64,000 nt of DNA from JAHRAW01 sp965249835 (GCA_965249835.1 CBDFMY010000003.1:992001-1056000), one strand, 5' to 3'; numbered from the stretch's first letter, positions 9,123 through 18,298 are shown. Numbers and translations: made by a program. The notes: a model not told the origin generated them from the sequence alone.

Positions 9123-10107
9123 GGACGATTTTCGCCGCCGCGCAATTGCCCGCGAGCAAGTCGGCGAAGGCGTGTGCGCCGTTTGCCAGTGGTCGTTGTT
9201 CCAGCCAGTCGAGTTTGCCCAGCGCGCCGTTGTGGAGTTTGTCGAGGGTAACGCGCAGGTCGTTTGGCGTGTAGGTGTAACTGCCGATGAAGGTGATTTC
9301 CTGCAGCGTCATGCGGCGCACATCCATTTCGCCGGCGGCATCCATCAATCCGATATGCACGATTACCGCGCCCGGGCATGCGCATGCAATGGCGGCGGTG
9401 CGGGTATGTGAGTTGCCCACCGCGTCGAACACGATATCGAACGCGGCTTCTTGCGGCTTTGTTTTCATCGGGTCGAACACGTTACATTTGCCGGCGAATT
9501 CCTTTTTCGCGGCGGCGCGGCGCAGTGCGTTGGTTTCCGCCAGATGGATTTCATCCACACCTTTGTCTAACAAAATCAGCGCGGTCAGCAAACCCACCGA
9601 GCCGGCGCCGAATACCAGCGCACGAGATTCAGAGATAGGTCGCGTCCGGTTTTTTTCCGCCAGACCGATCGCATGCAACGCGGTTGCGCCCGGTTCGGTG
9701 AGCGCGGCATGTTGCGTATTCATTCCCGCCGGCAGTGGAATCAAGTTGGTTTCGGGAATGGCGATTTGTTCGGCAAACGCGCCGGGGCGATACATGCCGA
9801 TCAAATCTCGTTGCGCGCACAAGTTTTGTTGTCCGCCGAGGCAGTCGCGACATGTGCCGCAGGTGATTAGCGGATTGAGCAACACTTTTTGTCCGCGGAG
9901 CGCGCCGTGAATGACTGTGCCGACGGCTTCGTGTCCCAGAATCAACGGCGGTTTACGGCGCGGATCATGGCCGCGATAGGCATGCATGTCGGAGCCGCAG
10001 ATGCCGACCGAGTCGATTTCGACCAGCGCATCGCCGTCGCCGGGTTGTGGCGGCGGTTCATCGCGGTAGGTCATTTCCTCGTTGGCGGTATAAACCAGTG
10101 CTTTCAC
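9112..10107 (-). CDS. hpsP: zinc-dependent alcohol dehydrogenase, probable dihydroxypropanesulfonate dehydrogenase HpsP
   Basis: A medium-chain zinc dehydrogenase of 331 residues. The N-terminal catalytic domain has the active-site Cys in GICGSD and the GHE motif; the structural zinc loop carries four cysteines in CGTCRDCLGGQQNLC; the Rossmann motif is GAGSVGLL. On its own it would be called a generic alcohol dehydrogenase. In the hps pathway for 2,3-dihydroxypropane-1-sulfonate (DHPS), described in Cupriavidus, HpsP and HpsO act as DHPS 2-dehydrogenases and HpsN as the 3-dehydrogenase. The operon here has all three families plus suyAB and a TRAP transporter, which supports the specific name. 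It is the last gene of the operon. Confidence 0.75.
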   Translation of the reverse strand: MKALVYTANEEMTYRDEPPPQPGDGDALVEIDSVGICGSDMHAYRGHDPRRKPPLILGHEAVGTVIHGALRGQKVLLNPLITCGTCRDCLGGQQNLCAQRDLIGMYRPGAFAEQIAIPETNLIPLPAGMNTQHAALTEPGATALHAIGLAEKNRTRPISESRALVFGAGSVGLLTALILLDKGVDEIHLAETNALRRAAAKKEFAGKCNVFDPMKTKPQEAAFDIVFDAVGNSHTRTAAIACACPGAVIVHIGLMDAAGEMDVRRMTLQEITFIGSYTYTPNDLRVTLDKLHNGALGKLDWLEQRPLANGAHAFADLLAGNCAAAKIVLTL

Positions 10108-10167
10108 AAGATGAATGTTATCGGAAAGGAAGGAATGTTGTTGCCATCGTCGTGATTCTTGGCACTA

Positions 10168-10986
10168 TTATTTCGCGGTGAAGCCGCCGTCCACATATAA
10201 AATTTGACCAGTGAGGTAATCGCTCGCCGGTGCGCAGAAAAAAAGTGCGGCACCTTTCAGGTCATCGAGTTTTCCGTTGCGACCAATGGCGGTGCGCGCC
10301 GCCAACGCGGCTGCGGTTTTATCATCGCCGAATAACGGCGCGGTCATTTCGGTCGGAAAAAATCCGGGGGCGATGGCGTTGGCGTTGACACCGTGCGCCG
10401 ACCATTCGGTTGCCATTGCGCGCGTTAGTTGTGCGATGCCGCCTTTGGATGCGCCGTAGGCGATGCCGTTTTCGAATGCGAGGCGCGACTGCAACGAGGC
10501 GATATTCAGCACGCGCCCCCAGCCGCGTTCGCACATGGCCGGCGCCAATGCGCGCGCCAGAAAAAATGGCGCGGACAAATTGATGTCGATGGTTGCGCGC
10601 CAAACTTTTGGAGTGATGTCGGCGGCCGGTTGCCGCGTGCGCCAGCCGGCGGCGTTGACCAGAATGTCCACCATGCCGTGTGTGCGGGCAAGTTGATCGG
10701 CATGCGCATCAATTCCGTCGATGTCGCCCAAATCGCATGGATAAATTTGCACTGCGTTTTTGTTTTCGGTTTTGTGTTCAATGCCGGCGACAATTTTATC
10801 CGCCGCTTCCTGCAATCGTGCCGCCCGTCGTCCAACTACGGTTACCGTCGCGCCGGCCGCCGCCAATGTTTCGGCGATGGTGAAACCGATGCCACTGCCG
10901 CCGCCGGTAACCACCGCGTGTTTGCCGCTCAGCGAAAACCATGTCGCTGGGGCCGCGAGGTTTGCGTCATTCATTGCGTCATTCAT
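10168..10986 (-). CDS. hpsO: short-chain dehydrogenase, probable HpsO
   Basis: A classical short-chain dehydrogenase/reductase of 272 residues. It shows the nucleotide-binding TGGGSGIG, the NAAG-type segment (NAAGWR), the catalytic serine region (IASLQS) and YGASKGG with the catalytic Tyr and Lys; the C-terminus has YVDGGF. The family alone gives only NAD(P)-dependent alcohol oxidation or ketone reduction. The overlap with hpsN by 8 bases and the presence of hpsP and suyAB make a DHPS 2-dehydrogenase, via sulfohydroxyacetone, the likely role. Gluconate 5-dehydrogenase-like enzymes are the main alternative. Confidence 0.75.
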   Translation of the reverse strand: MNDAMNDANLAAPATWFSLSGKHAVVTGGGSGIGFTIAETLAAAGATVTVVGRRAARLQEAADKIVAGIEHKTENKNAVQIYPCDLGDIDGIDAHADQLARTHGMVDILVNAAGWRTRQPAADITPKVWRATIDINLSAPFFLARALAPAMCERGWGRVLNIASLQSRLAFENGIAYGASKGGIAQLTRAMATEWSAHGVNANAIAPGFFPTEMTAPLFGDDKTAAALAARTAIGRNGKLDDLKGAALFFCAPASDYLTGQILYVDGGFTAK

Positions 10987-12283
10987 CGCCTAAGGCAAAC
11001 ACTTCGTTGGGGAAGTATTTGGCGAGGCGGTCGTCGCCGGTTAAGGCGTGGCCGTGCATCCCTTCGGAGCGCGATATGCGCGCGGTAACCGCACCGACTT
11101 CGCGGTTGGCTTCGGCGGTCATGCGTTGCCAGGTCAAAACTTTGATGAACTTACTGACGCTGAGTCCGCCGGTGTAACGCGCCGCGCCTTTGGTCGGCAG
11201 AATGTGATTGGTGCCGGAGCATTTGTCGCCGTAAGCCACCGTGGTCTGTTCGCCGAGGAACAGCGAGCCGTAGTTGTGCAAATGCTTCAGCCACCAGTCA
11301 AGGTTTTTGCAATGCACTTCGAGATGCTCCGGCGCGTATTCGTCCGCCACCGCCACCGCTTCCTCGTCGGTTTCGGTTACCACCACTTCGCCGTAATCGC
11401 GCCACGCCGACTGCGCCGCGGTGCGGTTCGGCTCCGGCAGTCGTTGGATATACGCGGGCATCAATTCCATGACTTTTTCTGCCAAGGCCGCGGAAGTGGC
11501 AACCAGCCAGGCCGGCGAATCCGGACCGTGTTCGGCTTGCCCGACCAAATCCGACGCGACCAGTTCGGGGTCGGCGGAGTCATCGGCGATAACCAGAATT
11601 TCCGTCGGTCCGGCGAACAAATCAATGCCGACTCGTCCGAATAAAATGCGCTTGGCTTCGGCAACGAAACGATTGCCGGGACCAACCAAAATGTCCGCGG
11701 CGTGTCCGGTGAAATGCCCGAAGGCCATGGCGGCAACGCCCTGCACGCCACCGAGCGCGAGGATGGTGTCGGCGCCGGCGAGGTCGGCGGCGTATAAAAT
11801 TGCCGGGTGAACGCCGCGCTCCTTGTGCGCCGGAGAGCAGGCGATCACATGCCGGACACCGGCGACGTTGGCCGTGGTGATGCTCATGATGGCAGAGGCG
11901 ATGTGGGCGTAACGACCGCCGGGGATGTAGCATCCCGCGGTTTTGATCGGCACCAGCCGCTGACCGGCAAACAAGCCGGGCGACAACTCAGTCTCAAACT
12001 CGTTCATGCTGGCGAGTTGCGCTTCGGCAAAAGTTTTCACGCGCGCATGAGAAAACTCAATGTCGCGCCGCGTCCGCTCGCTCAGCAACGCGCACGCTTG
12101 GTCAATCTGCTCTCGGCTAACGACGATGTCCTTGTCCCAGCCGTCCAGTTTGCGCGCGTATTCGCGCACGCGCTGCTCGCCGCCGTGCTCAATCTCGCGC
12201 AACATCGTGTTCACGATTTCACGCGTATCTTCTTCTCCGCTGGCGGGCGACTTGCTTGCTTTTTTGATGAGGTTTATTGCCAT
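10979..12283 (-). CDS. hpsN: histidinol dehydrogenase family, probable sulfopropanediol 3-dehydrogenase HpsN
   Basis: A 434-residue member of the HisD family. Expected residues are present: the QAEHGPDS segment with zinc-binding Gln and His, the catalytic Glu-His pair in YAPEHLEV, the YGDKCSGTNH segment and a late His in GMHGHALTG. Histidinol dehydrogenase would sit among his genes, and none are here. In DHPS degraders the HisD homologue HpsN oxidises (R)-DHPS at carbon 3 in two NAD-dependent steps to (R)-sulfolactate, which SuyAB then cleaves; suyA and suyB lie upstream in the same operon. Five bases separate it from dctM and it overlaps hpsO, so it is translated with both. The specific name rests on context. 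Confidence 0.8.
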   Translation of the reverse strand: MAINLIKKASKSPASGEEDTREIVNTMLREIEHGGEQRVREYARKLDGWDKDIVVSREQIDQACALLSERTRRDIEFSHARVKTFAEAQLASMNEFETELSPGLFAGQRLVPIKTAGCYIPGGRYAHIASAIMSITTANVAGVRHVIACSPAHKERGVHPAILYAADLAGADTILALGGVQGVAAMAFGHFTGHAADILVGPGNRFVAEAKRILFGRVGIDLFAGPTEILVIADDSADPELVASDLVGQAEHGPDSPAWLVATSAALAEKVMELMPAYIQRLPEPNRTAAQSAWRDYGEVVVTETDEEAVAVADEYAPEHLEVHCKNLDWWLKHLHNYGSLFLGEQTTVAYGDKCSGTNHILPTKGAARYTGGLSVSKFIKVLTWQRMTAEANREVGAVTARISRSEGMHGHALTGDDRLAKYFPNEVFALGDE

Positions 12284-12288
12284 GGTGA

Positions 12289-13638
12289 TTAATTACCGTA
12301 TAAATACTCCGGCAACCACAATGCGATTTGCGGGAAAAATATAATCAGCAACAAACCGATGAGTTGAATGACCATGAACTGCATCATGCCGGCGTAGATG
12401 TCCTTCAAGTCCCATTCCGGCACTACGCCTTTCAAGAAATACGCCGACAATGCCACCGGCGGTGATAGCCACGCGGTTTGCAGATTGACCGCCACCAAAA
12501 TGCCGAACCACACCAGGCTGAATCCGAGTTGCTCAACCACCGGCAACAAGATGGGCACGATGATCAGCACAATCGGCACCCATTCCAGCGGCCAGCCGAG
12601 CACGAATATCAACGCCATGATCAAGAACAAAATCATATACGGCGACATGTCGAGAATCAGCAAGTAGTTGGTCAGCATGGTCGGCGTGCCGAGGCGCGAG
12701 AAGACCGCGCCGAAGAAGTTGGAGGCGGCGACCAAAATCAAAATCAACGCGGAGATTTCCAGGGTTTTGATCAGCGCGTTTTTGAAACTTGACCAGGTGA
12801 GTTTGCGATAAGCGGCGGCAAGCACGAACGCGCCGAACGCGCCCATGCCGGCCGCTTCGGTGGGCGTGGCGAAGCCGAGCAGAATACTGCCGAGGGCGAA
12901 GCCGACCAATGCCGCCGGCGGCACCAACCCAAAAAAGAATTCCTTCCAAACGTAAGCCATGGATTGGGCGCGCAACTCTACGGGCAATGGCGGGCCCAGT
13001 TTGGGGTTTATCCGGCAGCGAATCAGGGCGTATCCGGTATACAAAAAAGCCAGCATGAAACCGGGGATAACCGCGGCGGCGAACAGGTCGGTGACCGGCA
13101 CTTCCAGAATGGGTCCCATCACCACCAACATAATGCTCGGCGGAATCAAGATGCCGAGGGTGCCGCCGGCGGTGATGGTTCCGGCCGCAAGTTTGACATC
13201 GTAGCCGGATTTGTTCATGGTTTTCGCCGCCATGATGCCGAGGATGGTCACCGATGCGCCGACGATGCCGGTGGCCGCGGCGAAGATGGTGGAGACGAAC
13301 AGCACCGCGACATACAACGCGCCGTGCACTCGCGACAACATCAACTGCACCGAGTGGAACAATCGCTCCATCAACCCGGCTTGCTCCATCAAAATTCCCA
13401 TGAAGATGAATAGCGGAACCGCGGCAAGGGCTTGCTCCAGCATGACGTTGGAGAACTGGAAGGTCATCAGATAAAACACCAGTTGTCCGAAGCCCCAAAG
13501 TCCAAATATCATGCCGAGGAAAATCAGCGTGAACGAGATCGGGAAGCCGATGAAGATGGCGAACAACATGATCGCGATCATGATGATGCCGATTAACTGC
13601 GGCTGCAGATTTATGATGGCATCAATCATCGTGGCCAC
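12289..13638 (-). CDS. dctM: TRAP transporter large permease, DctM family
   Basis: The large membrane subunit of a tripartite ATP-independent periplasmic transporter, which carries solute with a sodium gradient. The 449 residues form many hydrophobic segments with family stretches such as FIGFPISFTL, TAGGTLGILIPPS and GFATPTEAAGMGA. It overlaps dctQ by 13 bases and is followed 5 bases later by hpsN, tying transport to the sulfonate enzymes. In DHPS operons the equivalent TRAP genes are hpsK, hpsL and hpsM; dihydroxypropanesulfonate is therefore the likely substrate. Confidence 0.9.
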   Translation of the reverse strand: MATMIDAIINLQPQLIGIIMIAIMLFAIFIGFPISFTLIFLGMIFGLWGFGQLVFYLMTFQFSNVMLEQALAAVPLFIFMGILMEQAGLMERLFHSVQLMLSRVHGALYVAVLFVSTIFAAATGIVGASVTILGIMAAKTMNKSGYDVKLAAGTITAGGTLGILIPPSIMLVVMGPILEVPVTDLFAAAVIPGFMLAFLYTGYALIRCRINPKLGPPLPVELRAQSMAYVWKEFFFGLVPPAALVGFALGSILLGFATPTEAAGMGAFGAFVLAAAYRKLTWSSFKNALIKTLEISALILILVAASNFFGAVFSRLGTPTMLTNYLLILDMSPYMILFLIMALIFVLGWPLEWVPIVLIIVPILLPVVEQLGFSLVWFGILVAVNLQTAWLSPPVALSAYFLKGVVPEWDLKDIYAGMMQFMVIQLIGLLLIIFFPQIALWLPEYLYGN

Positions 13639-14240
13639 CTGCCGGTGTATGCGGCGTAAAGACTTTTGAGGGTCTCGGATACGCCTTGAATCAACAGCAA
13701 CAACGCGCCGATGGGCAGCACCGATTTGATTGGCCCCATGTAGGGCATCCAGGCAGTGTCCATGCCGCGTTCGCCGCGATCAACCGCAGTCCATGCGTAG
13801 TCGGTGGAAGTCCACATGAACACAAACAGTCCGGGGAAATAAAACGCAAGATACAACGAGGTGTCGACTATGCCTTGCGCACGCTCCGACCAGTTGCGAT
13901 AAAGAAAATCGGCACGAATATGTACGCCGCGCGAAAGTGCGTAGCCTGCGCCCAACATGAAAAGCGCGCCGTATAGCATGCGGCTGATGTCGTAGGCCCA
14001 CATGGTGGGGGCGAGAAAATATTTGCGCGCCACCACTTCATACACCATCGACAAACACATCGGTACTAACATCCAGCACACTGTTTTGCCGACTATTAAA
14101 CTAAAGGCATCTATTTTGCTGATGGTGTTTGCCATCCACGGCGGCATGTCATCGGGCAGGTTGCCGGGCTCGGCCGAGCGTCGCTCGGCGATTAACTCGT
14201 CGGTGATGTCGAGTTCGGAAGGGTCGATTTGTTCTTGCAT
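13626..14240 (-). CDS. dctQ: TRAP transporter small permease, DctQ family
   Basis: The small membrane subunit of the TRAP transporter, 204 residues with four hydrophobic segments; the family-typical stretch SRGVHIRADF lies between the second and third. The N-terminus carries a charged cytoplasmic lead of about 50 residues. It overlaps dctM and is separated from dctP by a hairpin and an unrelated small gene (14392-14892). Confidence 0.85.
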   Translation of the reverse strand: MQEQIDPSELDITDELIAERRSAEPGNLPDDMPPWMANTISKIDAFSLIVGKTVCWMLVPMCLSMVYEVVARKYFLAPTMWAYDISRMLYGALFMLGAGYALSRGVHIRADFLYRNWSERAQGIVDTSLYLAFYFPGLFVFMWTSTDYAWTAVDRGERGMDTAWMPYMGPIKSVLPIGALLLLIQGVSETLKSLYAAYTGRWPR

Positions 14241-14391
14241 GGCGTGTAGGTTAGAAAAAAAGCAGGAAAAGTCGTTTGACCAACCGGATTATGTGGTATG
14301 GTGTCGCAATTCTATCAGCGAGAAATATCATGAAAACCGGGCCCGGCATTCCTATTTTGGTATAAAGCACAATCAGCACTAAAGCGCGAGG

Positions 14392-14892
14392 CTACCAGTA
14401 TTGCCCAAGCTTCTTGACGGGTTCAGCCGCTTGCTTTAGTTCTTCGGTTTCCTTTATGAGTATTTCGAAAGTGTTCTTTTTTCGCTGTTGAGGTAAGGAA
14501 CGAAAATAATCTGTATTTATTGCGTTTATGATGGAATCTACTCTTGACTGGGTGGCGAAATATCTCAACAGCAGTTTTTGATTTTTTCCCCTGATTAAGT
14601 AGCGCAAGAGTTCGCTGATTTGCTCAAACGATAATTCGTATTCTTTGTTATAAACAAGCAACGGAGTGTAGTCATTGGCAGGTTCACCAAATGGGTTCCC
14701 TTGCTTGATATTTTCCAGCGCGACTTTATAAGTGTCCATTCGTTCGTTTATATTATCTTCTGTTTGCTCGGCGTATTGACGGATAAGGCGAATGGATGCC
14801 CTGACCCTCAGCCAGTATTGTATAGAAAGGACAACGGAGCGGAGGATAAACGCAGCCAGTGCGCCGATCAGTGTGACGATAAGGGCGTTCAT
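14392..14892 (-). CDS. small membrane-anchored protein of unknown function
   Basis: I do not recognise this 166-residue protein. It begins with one hydrophobic segment (about residues 3-28, LIVTLIGALAAFILRSVVLS) followed by a charged helical domain with no motif I can name, probably facing the cytosol. It interrupts the TRAP gene set: dctP lies upstream across a hairpin and dctQ follows 150 bases downstream. Its base composition is A+T-richer than the operon around it, which suggests later insertion. A role in sulfonate uptake is not supported by the sequence. Confidence 0.65.
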   Translation of the reverse strand: MNALIVTLIGALAAFILRSVVLSIQYWLRVRASIRLIRQYAEQTEDNINERMDTYKVALENIKQGNPFGEPANDYTPLLVYNKEYELSFEQISELLRYLIRGKNQKLLLRYFATQSRVDSIINAINTDYFRSLPQQRKKNTFEILIKETEELKQAAEPVKKLGQYW

Positions 14893-14933
14893 TTGATGTT
14901 GTTAAATACGGCAAAACAAAGCAGTGGATAATA

Positions 14934-14963
14934 AAACCGGCGAGCCTTCTGACTCGCCGGTTT
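14934..14963 (-). terminator. rho-independent terminator after dctP
   Basis: An 11-bp perfect stem (AAACCGGCGAG against CTCGCCGGTTT) with an 8-base loop, followed on the minus strand by TTTTATTAT. It lies 18 bases beyond the dctP stop and could lower expression of the genes behind the binding protein, as is usual for periplasmic binding-protein operons. Confidence 0.75.
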
Positions 14964-14980
14964 ATTATTGCCATTAATGC

Positions 14981-16084
14981 TTATTGACTATCCGCAAACG
15001 CTTTGCCAAGTTTGGCGTTGGAGGTTTGCGCGCCAGCCCAGAACGGCACGGCGATTTCAGCGAATGCTTTTTGTGAATCCCATACTTTTTTGAAGAACGC
15101 ATTTTTGTTTGCGTTTTTCTCCAAACTGGCTTTTGCCGCATTCATATACGTCGGAAAATAATCGGCCGGCGTGTCGTGCAGAATCACGCCCCAGTTTTCG
15201 GTCAAGTCCTTGAGCGCTTTGCCGTTTTCATAAATGCGATAGGAAAGCGAGCGAATCAATGACGCATCCGCCGCCACTTGCATGGCTTTTTGCTGTTGAG
15301 GGGTGAGGCTATTCCAGACATCCTTATTGATATACATGTCGGCGTTCACCACCACTTGATGCAAGCCCTGCAGGTAATAGTGCTTGAGCACTTTCTGGAA
15401 GCCGAACACGCTGTCGGGTTTCGGGCAACACCATTCAGCCGCATCGATCACGCCTTTTTCCAGCGCCGGCAGAATGTCGCCGCCACTCATTGCCACCGAC
15501 GCAACGCCGATGTCCTTATAGGTTTGACCGGGGATGCCCGGCGGTGTGCGGAAACGATACTTGCGGAAATCGTCCATACTGTTGATTGGCTCTTTGAACC
15601 AACCCAACGCTTCCGGTCCGACCGGTTGCAACATCAGGCCCTTGATGTTCATGTCCATTTCGTCCCAAAGTTGGTCGTATAACTCGCGCCCGCCGGCGTA
15701 CATAAACCACGAGAGAAAGGCGATGTTGTCGATGCCGACACCGGCACCGGCAACCGGCGAGCCGAACAGCATGGCGGCCGGATGTTTGCCAGACCAGTAA
15801 TGCGTCCAGGCGAAGCCGGCTTCCACCAGCCCCTTGTCTACCGCATCCAGAATATCCCGGCTATTGACAATCGCGCCATCGGGCAATACTTCGATCTTGA
15901 CTTCGCCGTTGGTCAGCGCGGCGACATTGTCGGCGAAATCTTTGACCATGACGATTTCGTCGGCCTTGGTCGGCAACACCGACTGCACGCGGATAATGAT
16001 TTCCGCGAATGCCATACTGCTCGCCAGCATGGACAAACCGGCCAGTGCGCCGGTCAATGCACTATAACGTTTTAACATTTTCAA
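14981..16084 (-). CDS. dctP: TRAP transporter substrate-binding protein, DctP family
   Basis: The periplasmic solute-binding subunit of the TRAP system. The 367 residues begin with a signal peptide (MKMLKRY, hydrophobic core, then SSMAFAE with cleavage likely after AFA). Family features include GPEALGWF and the RFRTPPG segment, where the arginine normally binds an acidic group of the ligand, here plausibly the sulfonate. It follows suyB by about 154 bases and ends at a strong terminator hairpin. Confidence 0.88.
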   Translation of the reverse strand: MKMLKRYSALTGALAGLSMLASSMAFAEIIIRVQSVLPTKADEIVMVKDFADNVAALTNGEVKIEVLPDGAIVNSRDILDAVDKGLVEAGFAWTHYWSGKHPAAMLFGSPVAGAGVGIDNIAFLSWFMYAGGRELYDQLWDEMDMNIKGLMLQPVGPEALGWFKEPINSMDDFRKYRFRTPPGIPGQTYKDIGVASVAMSGGDILPALEKGVIDAAEWCCPKPDSVFGFQKVLKHYYLQGLHQVVVNADMYINKDVWNSLTPQQQKAMQVAADASLIRSLSYRIYENGKALKDLTENWGVILHDTPADYFPTYMNAAKASLEKNANKNAFFKKVWDSQKAFAEIAVPFWAGAQTSNAKLGKAFADSQ

Positions 16085-16238
16085 TCTCCAAAGGTTGGTG
16101 GTAGTTGGGTAAAACTAAAAAAAGAATGAATCGCATATCGTTTCATTCCGATAAAAAAATTGGTCGTTGCCTCATGCCACCGCCGGCATATCACTGCTAA
16201 TGATGTCAGCACGCATGCCACACATGCCGCCGGCAAAG

Positions 16239-17411
16239 TCAGGCACTGCGGTATAGTTTGGTCAGCACAAATTCCCGATGCCCCAGAGCTTCGGCCGCGG
16301 TCAGGCGTCCATTGCAAGTGCGGATTACCATGTCCAGTAGCGCATCGCCGGCTTCGTCCATGGACATTTCGCGCCGCAGGATTGCCGACACATCCACATC
16401 AACATGCTCGCCCATGGTGCGGATGGTGCGCGGATTGGCGGTGATTTTGATTACCGGCTCAATGGGATTGCCGATGATGTTTCCCTGTCCGGTGGGGAAG
16501 CAATGCACGACAAACCCGGCGGCGGCTTTGAGGGTCACGCATTCGGCGGCGGCCGAGGAGGTGTCCATAAAATATAACCCGGCGCCTTTGGCCGGGGTCT
16601 CGGCCGGTTTCAGCACATCAATGTAACGCGCTTTTTTGCCGATTTTCTGCAGGTTGCCGAGGGCTTTCTCCTCGATGGTGGTCAGGCCGCCGGCGATGTT
16701 GCCCTTGGTCGGCTGGCTGTCGGACAGGTCACTGGTCTTGTGCGGTTCAATGACTTCATCCATGTAGGCTTTCCATGTGGCATACCATTTGTCGCCGACC
16801 GCTTTGGTCGCGCCCCGGGTGCGACAGATGTGCTCGGCACCGGTGATTTCCGAGGTCTCGCTGAAGCAGTTGGTCAAACCCATGGCATCGGTTTTGTCGA
16901 CGAAATCGCCCACCGCGGGATTGGCGGCGATGTCGGCCGAAGTGGTGCCGGATTCGCCGCATTTATGCGACACCCAGATGTCGGCCAACGAACATTCCTC
17001 GCGCTGGTGTTCCGAAGTGATGTGCACATATTCTTTTGCCACGCGGCTGGCTTCGGCGATGGTGTTGATGTCGCCGTGGCGTTCGATCGCAAAGCCGGTC
17101 ACTGGTTTACCGGTTTTGGCGATGCCGTCGACGATTACTTGCGTCCACTCCGGCTCAATGCCGATGACCACCACCGCCGCCACATTGGGATTGGCACCGG
17201 TGCCGATCAGGGTACGAAAATGCAGTTCGAGATCTTCGCCGAATTGCAACCGGCCGTAGGAATGGGGAATCGCCAGCGTGCCTTGAATGTTGTTGGCGAC
17301 CGCTTCGCAGGCGGCGTTGGACAGATCGTCCAGCGGCAGGATAAGCACATGATTGCGTATCCCGATGCGGCCGTTTTCACGCTTGAAACCGAGGATGTTC
17401 GGTGTTTTCAT
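16239..17411 (-). CDS. suyB: UxaA-family lyase, probable (2R)-sulfolactate sulfo-lyase subunit beta SuyB
   Basis: The large part of a UxaA-type hydro-lyase, here a separate gene of 390 residues from ATG 17411; the frame is open further but overlaps suyA. Visible are GRIGIRNHVLILP near the start and Cys-containing stretches (SHKCGESGTT, HCFPTGQGN) typical of this metal-dependent family. Altronate dehydratase has the two parts fused and sits with hexuronate genes, none of which are here. SuyA plus SuyB cleave 3-sulfolactate to pyruvate and sulfite; the separate small subunit and the hps genes support that reading. Confidence 0.82.
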   Translation of the reverse strand: MKTPNILGFKRENGRIGIRNHVLILPLDDLSNAACEAVANNIQGTLAIPHSYGRLQFGEDLELHFRTLIGTGANPNVAAVVVIGIEPEWTQVIVDGIAKTGKPVTGFAIERHGDINTIAEASRVAKEYVHITSEHQREECSLADIWVSHKCGESGTTSADIAANPAVGDFVDKTDAMGLTNCFSETSEITGAEHICRTRGATKAVGDKWYATWKAYMDEVIEPHKTSDLSDSQPTKGNIAGGLTTIEEKALGNLQKIGKKARYIDVLKPAETPAKGAGLYFMDTSSAAAECVTLKAAAGFVVHCFPTGQGNIIGNPIEPVIKITANPRTIRTMGEHVDVDVSAILRREMSMDEAGDALLDMVIRTCNGRLTAAEALGHREFVLTKLYRSA

Positions 17412-17452
17412 AATCGGAGTTGCGCCCGGGCTGGTGGTCCAGACTGATGAAA

Positions 17453-17758
17453 TTACCACTTCTTGGTTTTGGTGTTGTGAACATGCAGGTGGCTGCCGGC
17501 CGGGATGGCGGCAATTGCCCGGCCAATAACTTCGCCATACTTCAGCACATCGGCGCCCTCGGCGATGTCCCGCAGGGCGACCTTGTGACCGAGGGGAATG
17601 GGGTCCAGGGTTTTAACCTCAATGGTGCGGTCGGCTTCCATAGACCAGCCGCACAGCACCTGCCCGGTTTCCACGCCTTCCACCACCACCCCGGCATCAT
17701 CGCGGTCGTCGTGGACCAGAAAATCCGGCGGGGTTGTCTTGCTCTTGTCTGGGCTCAT
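17453..17758 (-). CDS. suyA: SAF-domain protein, probable (2R)-sulfolactate sulfo-lyase subunit alpha SuyA
   Basis: The small subunit of sulfolactate sulfo-lyase, a 101-residue SAF-domain protein like the UxaA N-terminal domain. GVVVEGVETG, PIPLGHKVAL and GSHLHVHN are the recognisable parts. I chose ATG 17758; the frame runs upstream to 17863, but that extra stretch reads as a random hydrophobic leader. It is the first gene of the sulfonate operon, 41 bases before suyB. No regulator gene is found beside it in this window. Confidence 0.82.
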   Translation of the reverse strand: MSPDKSKTTPPDFLVHDDRDDAGVVVEGVETGQVLCGWSMEADRTIEVKTLDPIPLGHKVALRDIAEGADVLKYGEVIGRAIAAIPAGSHLHVHNTKTKKW

Positions 17759-18298
17759 ATTCTTGCTTCGGTGTGTCTTGGGCAACCAATGGATAAAAAT
17801 CCAACAAACTAACAGCACCCACCGCCAATGTAAAGCGCGGAATATAGCCACAACATATCGCACTCCGGTTGGTTAATGATTAGGGGATGAGTCCGGCTAT
17901 GCTGGACTTTTTTCTCGTTTACCATTGGTATCTCAACTCGCCTTTGTCCTCTCAATTCACCATTGTCCCCCCAACCCGTCATTGCCCGGCTTGTTCCGGG
18001 CAATCCAGTTAAATATCTGTCACGCGCAGCGTGACTCCTTATTCTCGTTTACTTTTGGCATCTCAACACGCCTTTGTCCTCTCAATTCACCATTGCCCCC
18101 CAACCCGTCATTGCCCGGCTTGTTCCGGGCAATCCAGTGGAATATGTCGTCCGGCGTAGCCGGACTCCTTTTATCGCGGCTTCGCCGCGGCAACACTGTT
18201 TTAGTGTCACGCTTTGCGTGACGTCACTAATAGTCTGGCAAAGCCGAACAACACGCTTTTATTCTCGTCACACGAAGCGTGACTCCTTCAAAAACCAA
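17759..18298. other. intergenic region upstream of the sulfonate operon, mostly repeats
   Basis: About 540 bases without a credible gene. The first 120 bases must hold the operon promoter; a TATATT near 17833-17838 (minus strand) is possible but not convincing. The rest is a two-copy tandem repeat and several short palindromes (GTCCGGC/GCCGGAC, GTCACGC/GCGTGAC, GTCACAC/GCGTGAC types). Confidence 0.65.
17911..18170 (+). repeat. tandem repeat, two ~130-bp units
   Basis: Units start TTCTCGTTTAC at about 17912 and 18042 and share CGCCTTTGTCCTCTCAATTC, CACCATTG, CCCAACCCGTCATTGCCCGG and TTCCGGGCAATCCAG. Each ends in a different short palindrome (GTCACGC-type in the first, GTCCGGC-type in the second). 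The same unit is inverted at 21.97-22.08 kb and in part at 57.6-57.7 kb. Confidence 0.85.

Noticed and set aside
10979..12283. Histidine biosynthesis gene hisD
   Set aside because: The family is right but the operon has hpsO, hpsP, suyAB and a TRAP transporter and no other his gene.
16239..17411. Altronate dehydratase (uxaA)
   Set aside because: The small SAF domain is a separate gene and no hexuronate genes are near; SuyAB fits better.
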